From: Nostoc sp. CHAB 5824
Lineage (GTDB): Bacteria > Cyanobacteriota > Cyanobacteriia > Cyanobacteriales > Nostocaceae
Assembly (NCBI RefSeq): GCF_020829665.1
Contig: NZ_JAIVFT010000025.1
Coordinates: 32,580 to 96,579, forward strand
Direction: 5' to 3'
Length of the DNA stretch: 64,000 nt
Shown here: piece by piece, positions 53,715-63,374 of the stretch
Numbering within the stretch: the stretch's first letter is position 1
Layout: each line of letters starts with the position of its first letter
Notes under the pieces: generated by a model
Told to the model about the DNA's origin: nothing
Databases searched by the model: none
The model's input: only the letters and a program-made list of their open reading frames with translations
Made by a program: the position numbers and the translations under genes

Positions 53715-54058
53715 TTACTACTTCTCTGAAAAACTTGCCAGAAGAATCTGTTTCTCACAATGCCGAAATCAAAAAAAAGGTGATGCTACGCTTCGGCGAT
53801 TTGCCTCACCTGACTAACTTTTCTCAAGCACGTTTTGCTCCCGGACAAACTGCACCAGCACACGCACATCAAGATATGTGCGAAGTCTTCTTTGTAGAAG
53901 CTGGTTCGGGAGTAATTCACATTGATGGTATAGAATACCCTTTGCTTCCAGGGAACTGCGTGGCGATAGAACCGGGAGAAGTACATGAAGTTGTCAATAG
54001 TGGCTTAACTGAGCTTGTTTTGACGTACTTTGGTTTGCGAGTGGAAAAATCAGCGTAA
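53711..54058 (+). CDS. Small cupin protein
   Basis: 115 residues. The single cupin barrel has HAHQDMCEVFFVEAG with metal-ligand His-His-Glu and the second motif IEPGEVHEV. Its ATG overlaps the stop of the fusion gene (ATGA), so translation is coupled and the two probably act together. Cupins of this size often are isomerases or dioxygenases. The substrate is unknown. Confidence 0.85.
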   Translation: MITTSLKNLPEESVSHNAEIKKKVMLRFGDLPHLTNFSQARFAPGQTAPAHAHQDMCEVFFVEAGSGVIHIDGIEYPLLPGNCVAIEPGEVHEVVNSGLTELVLTYFGLRVEKSA

Positions 54059-54155
54059 TTATTTTGAATACAAGATACAGTGAGGGCACAACAATGTTAT
54101 GCCCTCACAAAAATTTGTGGATGTTGCTTATAAACAAAGATAAATTTGTAAAATC

Positions 54156-54512
54156 CTAATATACCAAGGGTGTCGCACCGCGCATCTGTCGTAAAGAATT
54201 TATACAAGCAGGACAATCGCAGCCAAATAAGTCGATTGCCACATTGCTTTCTTCATCATTGAACTCCAGCATGGGAGCATCTTCTTGAGAAAACTCTATT
54301 TCACGCTGATAGTTAGGAATTTGAGCCAATACGGAAGCCCTTGCACATACTAATCCCACTTTATGTTTATTGCGTATACAAGATAGACGGTCTGTGGTTT
54401 TGGCTCCTGGTTCTGGCTCCATAGCTTGTGCGTGATTGAGCATTACTCCCATAGAGAGAATAGAGCTAATTAGCACAGGAGAAGAAAGCAAACTCAGTAT
54501 GAATTTGTTCAT
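54156..54512 (-). CDS. Small exported protein of unknown function
   Basis: 118 residues with a signal peptide (LLSSPVLISSILSMGVMLNHAQA, cleavage near AQA|ME). The mature part has four Cys, in two groups (CIRNKHKVGLVC and CDCPAC), counting five in all, suitable for disulfides or metal. No family recognised. Confidence 0.6.
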   Translation of the reverse strand: MNKFILSLLSSPVLISSILSMGVMLNHAQAMEPEPGAKTTDRLSCIRNKHKVGLVCARASVLAQIPNYQREIEFSQEDAPMLEFNDEESNVAIDLFGCDCPACINSLRQMRGATPLVY

Positions 54513-55095
54513 TGATTTTCTTAGAAAATAATCTCGATTGCTCAGATTATCCGATTAAATCTTACAGTGCAAGTGAACGTTTATCAGGAATATAACGAGT
54601 TGTATCATCTCCGGTGTCTTCTCCTTTGCTTTTTGGTCAATCCCATAGCTAACTACGGCTAATGCAGAATTAGACCGGTTTTCAGAGCCTTCCGCTTAAT
54701 TAAGAAGCTCGTAAACACCGCCGCGCTCCAGCGCACTGGTAGGCTGGACGCGTGTGAATGCAACCCAGGAAAGCCATAAGTTTCGGACGGCTCGATACTT
54801 TGAAAAGGCTAATCTTAACTACAGCAATTCTAATAGTTCGCTTTCTTGACGAAAGCGGGGTAAAGGGGAAGGTGGGGTCCCCACAAAGTGCGGATAATAC
54901 CAATTCACGAAAAACCTGATACATATAGATTTCTCGTAGGGGCACGGCATTGCCGTGCCCCTACCAACGTATTTGTATCATTATTAAAGTGAAATGGTAT
55001 AAGGGGCAGGAGGAAAGGTTTTAAATCCCTTACCCTTTTCCCTTTCCCCTTTCCCCAGCCCTCACAAGCGCATTTTTGGGTTGGCAGACTACTAG
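54513..55095. repeat. Non-coding gap holding a 104-bp palindromic element (54897-55000)
   Basis: Outer arms ATACCAATTCAC (54897-54908) and GTGAAATGGTAT (54989-55000) pair at 11 of 12 positions. The centre is GTAGGGGCACGGCA, T, TGCCGTGCCCCTAC (54936-54964), as in the element at 45975. The remainder shows no gene. The minus-strand ORF at 54700-54945 is not credible. Confidence 0.7.
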
Positions 55096-55587
55096 TTACT
55101 TTCTGCGTCGCTCTTGCATTTCTTGCTGACGCATGGGCATAGCGTCAATTTCCTCAAAAATTGCTGTTGCCTGCACTGGTGTACCATCACTGCGCTTAAC
55201 ACCACCATCTTTACCCACCAAAATCACGCGGAAATTTTCTTTGTCAACCCCAAAGGACTCGCGCAACTTGGCAGCAGAAGACTCATCTATTGGCTGTGTG
55301 TTGGCATAGCTTTCATCTGTTGCCAACACCTGAACGAGAACTAAATCCCGATCTGCAAAACCCCTGTTATGCTTTTGCAATAGTTGCATTTGCTGTTGAT
55401 AGATATGGTTATCAACAGACGGTGCAAAGACTAGTAGCACACGGTTTTTCCATTTTTGGGAACTGAGGTTGAATGAAGACATTTTGATCGTATGATTGAT
55501 TGAAGCTTGGACAATATCAGCTTTGCTCACTGGCGACAGGACTATACACGCTAATAAGGTCAGGGCAATTAATACTGAATTATTCAC
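55096..55587 (-). CDS. Exported DUF4174-like protein
   Basis: 163 residues. Signal peptide (VLIALTLLACIVLSPVSKA). The body has a thioredoxin-like pattern without Cys: KWKNRVLLVFAPSVDN, DRDLVLVQVLA, LRESFGV and FRVILVGKDGGVKRSDG, which is typical of DUF4174. It ends in a charged MRQQEMQERRRK tail. Function unknown. Confidence 0.75.
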   Translation of the reverse strand: MNNSVLIALTLLACIVLSPVSKADIVQASINHTIKMSSFNLSSQKWKNRVLLVFAPSVDNHIYQQQMQLLQKHNRGFADRDLVLVQVLATDESYANTQPIDESSAAKLRESFGVDKENFRVILVGKDGGVKRSDGTPVQATAIFEEIDAMPMRQQEMQERRRK

Positions 55588-55841
55588 AATGGGTTGTTAT
55601 CTGTTTTTTATCCTCTCAATCTATCATTATCCCTACTTTTTATCGACCTGTTGATGGTTTGGGATTTATCAGGTAAATAGGTTGGTGAGAATCACTTGTA
55701 TATGTCTTTTGAAAGTTCAGTATTTACAAGATTTTTATATTAAAGTAGTTAGGTATAACAGCCCCAGGAATGAAGTCCCAATCCTGGGGTTTTATTATGC
55801 GATCGCTTAGAAAAGTGGATTTAAAAAAGTGCTGCTCCTGC

Positions 55842-57566
55842 CTACTGTTCGGTATAGCGACGCGGCGTATAAACCCAGATATTACCATCACTGCGCTTGA
55901 TGGTTCGGGTTTTTGTAGAACCAACAAGAATAATTGTCCGCATATCAGCGCTTGCTGGTGCTAACTGGTCAAGTGCGATCGCTTTCACCGTCTGTCCTGG
56001 TCTACCGAGATTCCGTGCCAACACTACTGGTGTATCCGGTGTTCTATGTCGCAGTAAAATATTTCTTGCTTCTGCCAATTGCCAGGTACGCTCTTTGGAA
56101 ACAGGATTGTAGAAAGCAATTACAAAATCAGCCTCAGCAGCAGCGGCAATTCGTTGTTCGATCGCAGACCAAGGTTTCAAGATGTCAGACAGGGAAATAG
56201 CGCAAAAATCATGTCCAAGGGGCGCACCAATGGCTGCTGCTGCTGCCTGCATAGCTGAGATGCCTGGTGCTACATGAATGTCGATAGTGTCCCATTCGGG
56301 TTTGGCATAGCGATCGCATACCTCAAAAACTGCTGTTGCCATTGCATAGATACCGGGGTCGCCAGATGAAACTACAGCTACATATCGCCCAGTTGCCGCC
56401 AAATCAAGGGCCATTTTTGCCCGTGCTTCTTCTTCGCGGTTGTCAGACTCATGCCGTTGCTTGCCATCAGCCAGAGAACCGACTAAATCTAAATAAGTTT
56501 TGTAACCCACTAGGTCAGTTGCCGACTTGAGTATCTCCTTGACTTCGGGAGACATCCATTGCGATCCACCAGGGCCTGTGCCAATAATCGCTAACCGTCC
56601 GCGTGGTTGACCGATGGTGTTGGGGTCAATTGGTTGGGGGGCAATAGCGATCGCTATGTGGGGAGATGAAGAAGATAAGGGAGATGTGCCTGTGGCGGCG
56701 ATCGCTACTGCTTGGGCGGGGCTATAACCTTGTGATAACAGACTTTCTAACTCATTTGGGGTAAAAAAGCGGGCGGGCACTCCCAAGGCGCTAGCTACGG
56801 CGTGGATTGCGGGATCGGCGGCGGCGGTAATAGGTGCAAATATCCCGGCGACTGATGCTTTTTCTAGTTTGGCATCAGCTAGTAGCTGCTGTACTAAAGC
56901 TACTGCATCATCAATGATGCCACTAATTGCGATCGCGATCGTTGCTGGGTGGTAGACAAGGCAGTTGGCTGTAGGAGTTACCAAACGTTCCGTAACTTGG
57001 ATGGTCAAATCTCCCTGTGGATCTATGGGGAGTTTGCGATCGCTTAACCAAGGTGCTGTGCCTTCTAACTTGACTTGTGCCCCGGCTAGCAAATCGGAGA
57101 TAAATTTCTTAGCATCGTCTGGGTTTGCTAAATGGTATCCGGGGGGAGGAGATAACAGCGTTGTGCCCAAACGTATATCGCCTGTGGTCGTAATTGCAGG
57201 TTTGACATCAAGTGCTTCAGCAATGCGGCGTGCCAAATCGTTTACTCCGCCAAGTCCGCCCAAGAGGGGGACAACAGCACTACCATCCTCAGCCACAGCT
57301 AGCACTGGTGGTTCCTGTTGTTTATCTGAGAGTACGGGAGCTAGCGTCCTAATTAAAATGCCGGCGGCACAAATGCCAATTAGCGGCGTTCCTTGGGCAA
57401 ATAACTCGCGCAACGTCTCGCCAAAGTTAGTAAAGCTGACATCAACTCCCGATGTGCGACCCGCTAGACCGTATAGTGTCGCCCCTGGTAGCACAGTGAT
57501 TATTTTGCGTGCTACTGTGACGCTATTTTGACTTAGTATTACAATGGCGGGTGCAACGTTCATCAT
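55842..57566 (-). CDS. cobJ: Fused CbiG-CobJ: cobalt-precorrin-5A hydrolase / precorrin-3B C17-methyltransferase
   Basis: 574 residues. The CbiG-like half (1-~310) has LIGICAAGILIRTLAP and GGLGGVNDLARRIAE. The C-terminal CobJ/CbiH methyltransferase has AIIGTGPGGSQWMSPEV, VVSSGDPGIYAMA and DFVIAFYNPVSKERTW. Both act in corrin ring contraction in cobalamin synthesis. Such fusion is common in cyanobacteria. No other cob genes lie in the window. Confidence 0.92.
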   Translation of the reverse strand: MMNVAPAIVILSQNSVTVARKIITVLPGATLYGLAGRTSGVDVSFTNFGETLRELFAQGTPLIGICAAGILIRTLAPVLSDKQQEPPVLAVAEDGSAVVPLLGGLGGVNDLARRIAEALDVKPAITTTGDIRLGTTLLSPPPGYHLANPDDAKKFISDLLAGAQVKLEGTAPWLSDRKLPIDPQGDLTIQVTERLVTPTANCLVYHPATIAIAISGIIDDAVALVQQLLADAKLEKASVAGIFAPITAAADPAIHAVASALGVPARFFTPNELESLLSQGYSPAQAVAIAATGTSPLSSSSPHIAIAIAPQPIDPNTIGQPRGRLAIIGTGPGGSQWMSPEVKEILKSATDLVGYKTYLDLVGSLADGKQRHESDNREEEARAKMALDLAATGRYVAVVSSGDPGIYAMATAVFEVCDRYAKPEWDTIDIHVAPGISAMQAAAAAIGAPLGHDFCAISLSDILKPWSAIEQRIAAAAEADFVIAFYNPVSKERTWQLAEARNILLRHRTPDTPVVLARNLGRPGQTVKAIALDQLAPASADMRTIILVGSTKTRTIKRSDGNIWVYTPRRYTEQ

Positions 57567-57826
57567 AAGTAGATATCTTGCAAAATCTGATATCCTTCAA
57601 ATGAAACCACAGATTTAGACACACAGCTACTTCCCGTTTACGAGTTTGGGGGATTTTAGAGTGCGATGTCTACGACGGACTATGCATGTCCTGTCTTCGT
57701 AGTAGCTTTCAAAAACCTATTTTGGGTTTATCCCATATTAGGTTTTACAATTTAACTGAGTTCAGCAATATGTACTAACTCTCATCGAGATCGAATAAAC
57801 CATCGCCAGAAAAAAGGCAAGCGAAA

Positions 57827-58075
57827 GTGCCTAAATCAGTTTTCAGCGAAGAGTACAATCGGTTTCGCCAGCTACTTATCGAAGCCCGCAAAGCTGCCAA
57901 GCTCACTCAAGCAGAGTTGTCAGCAAAGCTAGAGCTTCCGCAATCCTATGTATCAAAGTATGAACGTGGAGAGCGTCGTCTTGACGTAATTGAATTTTTA
58001 CAAGTTGCCCAAGTTCTTGAAATAGATCCGCTTGCTTTTATCGAAGAACTGTTGAAATACCAAAAGGAGGCATAA
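57827..58075 (+). CDS. XRE-family HTH protein, probable controller of the decayed restriction system
   Basis: 82 residues from GTG. One HTH_3 domain (RKAAKLTQAELSAKLELPQSYVSKYERGERRLDVIEF). Its size and position just before a BglII-like endonuclease fit a restriction-modification controller (C protein). It is intact, unlike the two enzymes. A REP-like repeat lies 140 bp upstream. Confidence 0.75.
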   Translation: MPKSVFSEEYNRFRQLLIEARKAAKLTQAELSAKLELPQSYVSKYERGERRLDVIEFLQVAQVLEIDPLAFIEELLKYQKEA

Positions 58076-58283
58076 TAATCATTATTCAATATGTTGACGT
58101 AAGGATTCAGGTCATACCAAAATCTCTACAATCTTTTGCTGATAAAGGTTTCCGGGAATTAGTCACAAATTTATATTCTCAATAAAAATTGCGTAACGAC
58201 TATATTTTCGTGCCTTATTGCGACTAAAGGTATGTTAATAAGCGAAACTCAATTTTGAAACTGGCTCTGTGACTGGTTTTTAA

Positions 58284-58904
58284 ACACCTAAATACTTACA
58301 TGTTGACTTTAACGCAGCAGATACAATCATTAATACCCAATACCAGAACGAATGGCATGAGATTATTACTACTCTCACTAGAATGCCTTTGCACATCAAA
58401 GCTTCAGATCAAGCTGGAATTCAGGGTAATGCAATATTCGATCCAGTAGGTACGAACGAATACATTAAAGCTGCCTTTATTCATGATCATTGGAAATCAA
58501 ATATACCTATTCCAGTACCTTACAGATTTTTGGGTACAGAGGTTGATTTTGCCAAAGCTGGCATCATCATTGAAATTCAGTTTTCTAATTATCCCTTCCT
58601 ACTCAATAACACCTTGCGCTCAGAATTGTTCTTCAAAGCTAAAACTGAATTTGTTGGATACCCGACTAATCTGGTAATGCTGGTAACAAAGGCTCTAATG
58701 TTTCCTGCTTCTAATAGCACTCTTTATTACGAGCAAGCTGTTAATCAGTTAACAGCTTTGACTAAATACCAAGTTTTTGATGTACCAATCAGACTGGTTG
58801 GATTATTTGAACAACAGAATACAATAGTGCCTATCCCAGAGGAATCAGCATTCCTCGGTCAGAAAAAGCACCAACTTGCCAAAATAGCGAACCTGTATTT
58901 TTGA
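58284..58904 (+). pseudogene. BglII-like type II restriction endonuclease, startless and 3'-truncated
   Basis: The frame is open from 58284 (after TAA at 58281-58283) but has no ATG, GTG or TTG before the internal ATG at 58383. The sequence matches what I recall of BglII: MPLHIKASDQAG, IFDPVGTNEYIK, the catalytic-region FLGTEVDFAKAGIIIEIQFSN, YPFLLNNTLRSELF and MFPASNSTLYYEQA. BglII cuts AGATCT. After LVGLFEQQN the likeness stops, and the last ~23 residues are the antisense of the adjoining methylase gene. About 40 C-terminal residues are missing, so it is probably inactive. Confidence 0.8.
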
Positions 58905-59109
58905 GAATCCGGCTACATTCAAGTAGAACGGCTGTTTGTTCTGCCAAATAAATCTCAAGAGCCTGCCTTGATTCGTATTCTTTGCCTAGATTATAAGGTG
59001 GAGAGGATACAATTAAGTCAACACATTCATCTGGCAGATTACTAAGCAGTTGTAAGCTATCCTCTAAGAGAATCTGATCTAAGGGTAGATTCTCTCTATT
59101 AGTCTTCAT
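58831..59109 (-). pseudogene. DNA methyltransferase N-terminus, truncated partner of the BglII-like nuclease
   Basis: 92 residues. ILLEDSLQLLSNLPDECVDL plus the catalytic SPPYNLGKEYES motif identify an amino-methyltransferase of the BglII-methylase type (N4-cytosine likely). The frame ends at GMLIPLG where the family continues for well over 150 residues, including the AdoMet FxGxG part. The 3' end collides with the truncated nuclease gene, so one deletion removed both ends. Confidence 0.8.
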
Positions 59110-59309
59110 TACGATACCTACCTTGCAAGTAATACTAGACCTTCGTCATCATAACCTATTTTAGGTTATTAACCAATTATTGAGAAAAATATCAATAGTA
59201 AGTAGAGTACAATACGCTCCCTACTTACTTTAATGATCTACTTTGCTGCCGTAGACATACCTAAAGGCGATCGCCTCTTTAAAAAAAATGCGATCGCTTG
59301 CTTCTTATT

Positions 59310-59702
59310 TCAATTAGCTTTACGCTCTTTCAGGACTTGATCTAGCAAGTTTCTAGCAGGTTGTGCTTTAGCCAACGCTATTTGATGGTCATTATAAGCC
59401 CGAACAAGGCGAGAAAGACTGCCCACACCGGCCTTGAGTTGCTCAAGTTCTTCACCAGTAACTACTTCCCCATCAAGCATCCGCCCGATTAACGGTTTGA
59501 TGTCGCCCACTTCCTGCCGGACTTTTTGGAGCTTTTCTAGAGTACTCAGTAAGGTTTTTAGTGAGTTTAAGATGTCGTCAATATCCTGGACATCCTCCAT
59601 TGGTTCGGGCGAATCTTCAATTTTCACTGTATCTTCATCTGATATTGTAGGCAATTCCTGTGCAGACATTTCAGTTTTAACCCCGTTTGACCGTGCCATC
59701 AA
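59310..59702 (-). CDS. Acidic coiled-coil protein of unknown function
   Basis: 130 residues. An acidic, Pro-containing N-terminus (TISDEDTVKIEDSPEPMEDV) is followed by heptad-rich helices (DILNSLKTLLSTLEKLQKV, and LEQLKAGVGSLSRLVRAY). It begins 7 bp after the CoA-ligase-like gene, so the two share a transcript. No family recognised. Confidence 0.7.
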   Translation of the reverse strand: MMARSNGVKTEMSAQELPTISDEDTVKIEDSPEPMEDVQDIDDILNSLKTLLSTLEKLQKVRQEVGDIKPLIGRMLDGEVVTGEELEQLKAGVGSLSRLVRAYNDHQIALAKAQPARNLLDQVLKERKAN

Positions 59703-59709
59703 AGCTTCC

Positions 59710-61239
59710 TCAAGGAATTTTCCTTAGTGTATCGCTGATTTCCCCTATGTTAAGCAATTTTGCCATAGCCAACCGTTGCAGTTTCCCGGTAGCACCACGA
59801 GGTAGTTGATCCAGAATGTGAATTTCCTTAGGAACTTTGAAGTCTGCCAGCATGGTTGAACAGTAAGCTAAAAGTTCTTTTTCGCCAGCTTCTCCCTTGA
59901 GGACAACAGCAGCATGGATATCTTCTCCTAAAGATTTGTGGGGAACGGCAAAGGCTAAGGCTTCGGCGACAGCGGGATGGCGCAGCAAGACATCATCCAC
60001 TTCTAAAGGAGAAATTTTTTCTCCACCCCGGTTAATCAATTCTTTAATACGTCCAGTCAAGCGGAGGTAACCGTCTGCATCCAGTGTGCCCTGATCTCCT
60101 GTGCGGAACCAACCGTTTACAAAAGCTGTGGCGTTAGCTTCCGGGTTGTTTTCGTAGCCATCTATAACATTGGGTGCTTTTACCACCACTTCGCCCAAGC
60201 TTCCTTGAGATAATAAGTTACCTTCAAAGTCCATGATGCCGACTTCCACACCAAAGCTATAACCTACAGTACCTGGTTTCCGCACTTTTGGCGGTAGGGG
60301 GTTAGTGGTCATTAAGTGAGATGCTTCAGTCATGCTGTAAGATTCCACCACGGGAGCATTGAGAGTCGCCTCTAGTTGTTCAATAATAATCGGGGGCAAG
60401 GAAGCGCTACTAGAGCGAATGAAACGAAAGCGGTTAGCTTTGACAATTTCTGTGTTGCGGCTAGCGCGGGCCAAAATTGTTTGATGCATGGTTGGCGCTG
60501 CGGAGTACCAGGTAGGTTTGTAGGTATCTACTAGTTTCCAAAACTCCAGGGCATTAAAACCATTGGGACAAATTAATGTGCCGCCTGATGCTAGAGTTGC
60601 GAGCAAACAGCCTACCAATCCGTGAATGTGGAACAGGGGCATTAGGCAAAGTGTAGTGTCAGCTGCTGTGAGTGAGTAAGCACCAATGATGTTGTTGGCT
60701 GAGGCGATTAAGTTGCGATGACGAATCGGCACACGTTTGGGACGGCTGGTAGTACCGCTAGTATGGAGAATCATGGCCAGATCATCGGCGTTGGGGGCTG
60801 CCAGATTCGAGGATTCTGCTGGTTCTAAGTCTGTTTTAATTAATTCAAAGCTCAATGTGCCGTCAGTGTTTACCTTGGCATTAATCAGCATCATATCGGG
60901 TGTGACGGCGGCAATGGCTGCTTTTGGCGACTCAGACAACGTAATTAGTGCTTTTGCTTGGATATCTTCGTAATAAAAGGCAAATTCTTCTTGTTTGTAT
61001 TTGGGATTTAAGGGTGCAGCAGTGCCACACAGGGCGGCAGCCAAAAAGGTAATAGCCATTGGTGAACCGTTAGTCATGGCAATGGCAATCCGTTCTCCCC
61101 GTTTCAATCCAAAGCTGTTGAGTTGGGATACCAATCCAACAATATTCTCGCGCAATTGTTTGTAGGTTAGCGATCGCTCCTCAGGCGTAACTAGGGCTGG
61201 ATGATTATCTTCCCCTGCTAAAAGCTCAAATAAGTTCAT
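59710..61239 (-). CDS. AMP-forming acyl-/oxalyl-CoA ligase-like enzyme
   Basis: 509 residues. ANL superfamily: the P-loop is ILHTSGTTSRPKRVP, A5 is SYSMTEASHLMTTNPLP, A7 is RTGDQG, A8 is RLTGRIKELINRGGEKI and A10 Lys is in PRGATGKLQR. The EASHLMTTNPLPP segment is like that of AAE3-type oxalyl-CoA ligases. The normally invariant Gly of RPKGVP is Arg here. It may activate oxalate or another short acid. Confidence 0.82.
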   Translation of the reverse strand: MNLFELLAGEDNHPALVTPEERSLTYKQLRENIVGLVSQLNSFGLKRGERIAIAMTNGSPMAITFLAAALCGTAAPLNPKYKQEEFAFYYEDIQAKALITLSESPKAAIAAVTPDMMLINAKVNTDGTLSFELIKTDLEPAESSNLAAPNADDLAMILHTSGTTSRPKRVPIRHRNLIASANNIIGAYSLTAADTTLCLMPLFHIHGLVGCLLATLASGGTLICPNGFNALEFWKLVDTYKPTWYSAAPTMHQTILARASRNTEIVKANRFRFIRSSSASLPPIIIEQLEATLNAPVVESYSMTEASHLMTTNPLPPKVRKPGTVGYSFGVEVGIMDFEGNLLSQGSLGEVVVKAPNVIDGYENNPEANATAFVNGWFRTGDQGTLDADGYLRLTGRIKELINRGGEKISPLEVDDVLLRHPAVAEALAFAVPHKSLGEDIHAAVVLKGEAGEKELLAYCSTMLADFKVPKEIHILDQLPRGATGKLQRLAMAKLLNIGEISDTLRKIP

Positions 61240-61458
61240 TAATTTTTACCGCCTGTCAATAGATGATTTAATCAGTTTTAAGAATAAAGTACACGCTACA
61301 GGTAAACAACGTTTAGCCCGCTCTTTGCAGCATGGTAATATTTATTACTTTAAAACTGTTAATTACTATCATTGACAAATACATAACTTAATCATAGTTT
61401 AAGTAGGGTGTGCGGCACATGAATATTTGATGAATTTATCTACCCTAAACAAGCTCTT

Positions 61459-62562
61459 ATGAGTCCTATAAAAATTACTATGTTAGGCGAAAGCTTGGAG
61501 CGGCAAGGTGGAATAGTTTCTGTGCAAAAGCTCATCCTTGAAGAAGCTAGTGAAGCTACTTCTGATATTAAATTTACACATATTACTACTTTACCGAATG
61601 GCTCTGCTCCCCAGAAAGTACTAGTGTTTGTGCAGGCAATCGGGAAGTTATTTTGGAACTTATTAAATCAAAAAGCCGATCTAATTCACATTCATGTTTC
61701 AGATAGAGGTAGTGCTTTTCGTCACTCAATCACTACTCTTATTAGTTGGCTATTTCAAAAACCGCTAATTATTCATGCTCATAGTGCTGACTTTCATTTG
61801 TTTTACTCTGAGTTGCCTCAGTTGCTTAAGCAATGGCTCAGTTGGTCTTTTAGTAAATGTACCCGTTTTATTGTTTTATCAGATAGCTGGAAAAAATTCT
61901 ATATCGAAAATCTTGGTTTAAAGCCAGAGCAAGTTATTGTTCTTCCTAACGCGGTAAGAATTCCCGCTCAAATCCCACAGCGTGTAGATTCCAATCAGGT
62001 ATTTTTCTTATTTTTAGGGCGCATTGGTCAACGCAAAGGTGCATTTGATTTAATTAAGGCATTCGCTTCTATACCTGCCCAAGAGAAAAGTAAAGCAAAG
62101 TTGGCTATGGCAGGGGATGGAGATGTAGAAAAAGCTCGTAATTTGATTCAAACTTTAAATCTTATTGACTACATCACTATCCTTGACTGGGTAGACCAAG
62201 AAAAACGCGACGATCTTTTAGCTAAAGCTGATGTATTCGTTTTACCTTCTTACAACGAAGGTTTGCCGATGGCACTACTAGAAGCAATGAGTTGGGGTTT
62301 AGCTGTCATAACTACTACAGTAGGAGGAATACCCGAAGTAGTTACTCAAAACCAAAATGGTTTATTACTTAATCCGGGTGACATTCAGCAGTTGTCACAG
62401 GCAATGCAATCTTTAATTGCAGATAAAAATTTGAGAATATCTCTAGGAAATAATGCACGGATAAGTGTTAAACACTTGGATATCAACAATTATCTTGCAT
62501 CTTTAAAATATATTTATGCATCAGTCGTAGGTGAGAGTCATCTTGTTAAGATAATTGATTAA
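61459..62562 (+). CDS. GT4-family glycosyltransferase
   Basis: 367 residues, GT-B fold. MLGESLERQGGIVSVQKL N-terminus, acceptor-side IHIHVSDRGSAF, donor-side FLGRIGQRKGAFDLIKAF, AKADVFVLPSYNEGLPMALLEAMSWGL and the EX7E Glu pair in the latter. It is followed 41 bp later by a WecG/TagA transferase, suggesting an exopolysaccharide locus that continues beyond the window. Confidence 0.9.
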   Translation: MSPIKITMLGESLERQGGIVSVQKLILEEASEATSDIKFTHITTLPNGSAPQKVLVFVQAIGKLFWNLLNQKADLIHIHVSDRGSAFRHSITTLISWLFQKPLIIHAHSADFHLFYSELPQLLKQWLSWSFSKCTRFIVLSDSWKKFYIENLGLKPEQVIVLPNAVRIPAQIPQRVDSNQVFFLFLGRIGQRKGAFDLIKAFASIPAQEKSKAKLAMAGDGDVEKARNLIQTLNLIDYITILDWVDQEKRDDLLAKADVFVLPSYNEGLPMALLEAMSWGLAVITTTVGGIPEVVTQNQNGLLLNPGDIQQLSQAMQSLIADKNLRISLGNNARISVKHLDINNYLASLKYIYASVVGESHLVKIID

Positions 62563-62603
62563 CTAGAAGTTTATTTAAAGTAGACAAAAAGGAAATAAGA
62601 TAG

Positions 62604-63374
62604 ATGAAAACTTTCCCTGAAATAAAGTTGTTTGATACAAGATTCCATAAAGTTAAAGTACAAGAATTAATAGATTATTTAGTAGAATCGGTAAAAACTC
62701 CCAAAAAGACAATTGTAGAAAATGTAAATATTAGAGCGATGAATTTTGCATACGAAAAGTCTTGGTATCGAGATTTTTTAAATAATGCAGATTTAGTATT
62801 CTGTGACGGATTTGGTGTATTGTTAGCAGCTAAATTAAGCGGTTATTCGCTGGAATCTGTACATCGCATGACAGCACCAGATTATATAGAAGATTTAGCA
62901 TTAAAATGTGAAAAAGAAAATGTTTCTCTATTTTTATTAGCTGGAAAACCCGGTGTAGTAGATGAAGCAATTACGAAGTTAGTATCAATTGCACCTAATC
63001 TTCGGATACAGGGACATCATGGTTACTTTGATAAATCAGGAAAAGAAAATGATTTAATAATCGAAAAAATTAATAATTTTCGACCAGATATTTTATATGT
63101 TGGTTTTGGTATGCCATTACAAGAACGGTGGATTTTAGATAACTTCAATAAAATTGAAACTCGTGTATTTCTACCTTTAGGCGCATGTCTAGATTTTTAT
63201 ACTAACTCTACATATCGTGGCCCCGATTGGCTGACGAATAATGGCTTCGAGTGGTTAACACGCCTAATTACTGAACCTACTCGTCTATGGGATCGTTATA
63301 TTATAGGTAATCCATTGTTTTTTTATCGTCTATTTAAGCAGAAAATCGCTCAAAAGTTGATAGCAAATCGGTGA
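62604..63374 (+). CDS. WecG/TagA/CpsF-family glycosyltransferase
   Basis: 256 residues (GT26). NADLVFCDGFGVLLAAK, RMTAPDYIEDLALKC, LFLLAGKPGVVDEAI, YVGFGMPLQERWI and GFEWLTRLITEPTRLWDRY are the family hallmarks. It adds ManNAc-type sugars to lipid-linked precursors at the membrane surface. AAGGAAATAAG precedes the ATG. It is co-transcribed with the GT4 gene. Confidence 0.92.
   Translation: MKTFPEIKLFDTRFHKVKVQELIDYLVESVKTPKKTIVENVNIRAMNFAYEKSWYRDFLNNADLVFCDGFGVLLAAKLSGYSLESVHRMTAPDYIEDLALKCEKENVSLFLLAGKPGVVDEAITKLVSIAPNLRIQGHHGYFDKSGKENDLIIEKINNFRPDILYVGFGMPLQERWILDNFNKIETRVFLPLGACLDFYTNSTYRGPDWLTNNGFEWLTRLITEPTRLWDRYIIGNPLFFYRLFKQKIAQKLIANR

Noticed and set aside
54700..54945. 81-residue minus-strand ORF
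   Set aside because: It overlaps a palindromic repeat element and has no protein-like features.
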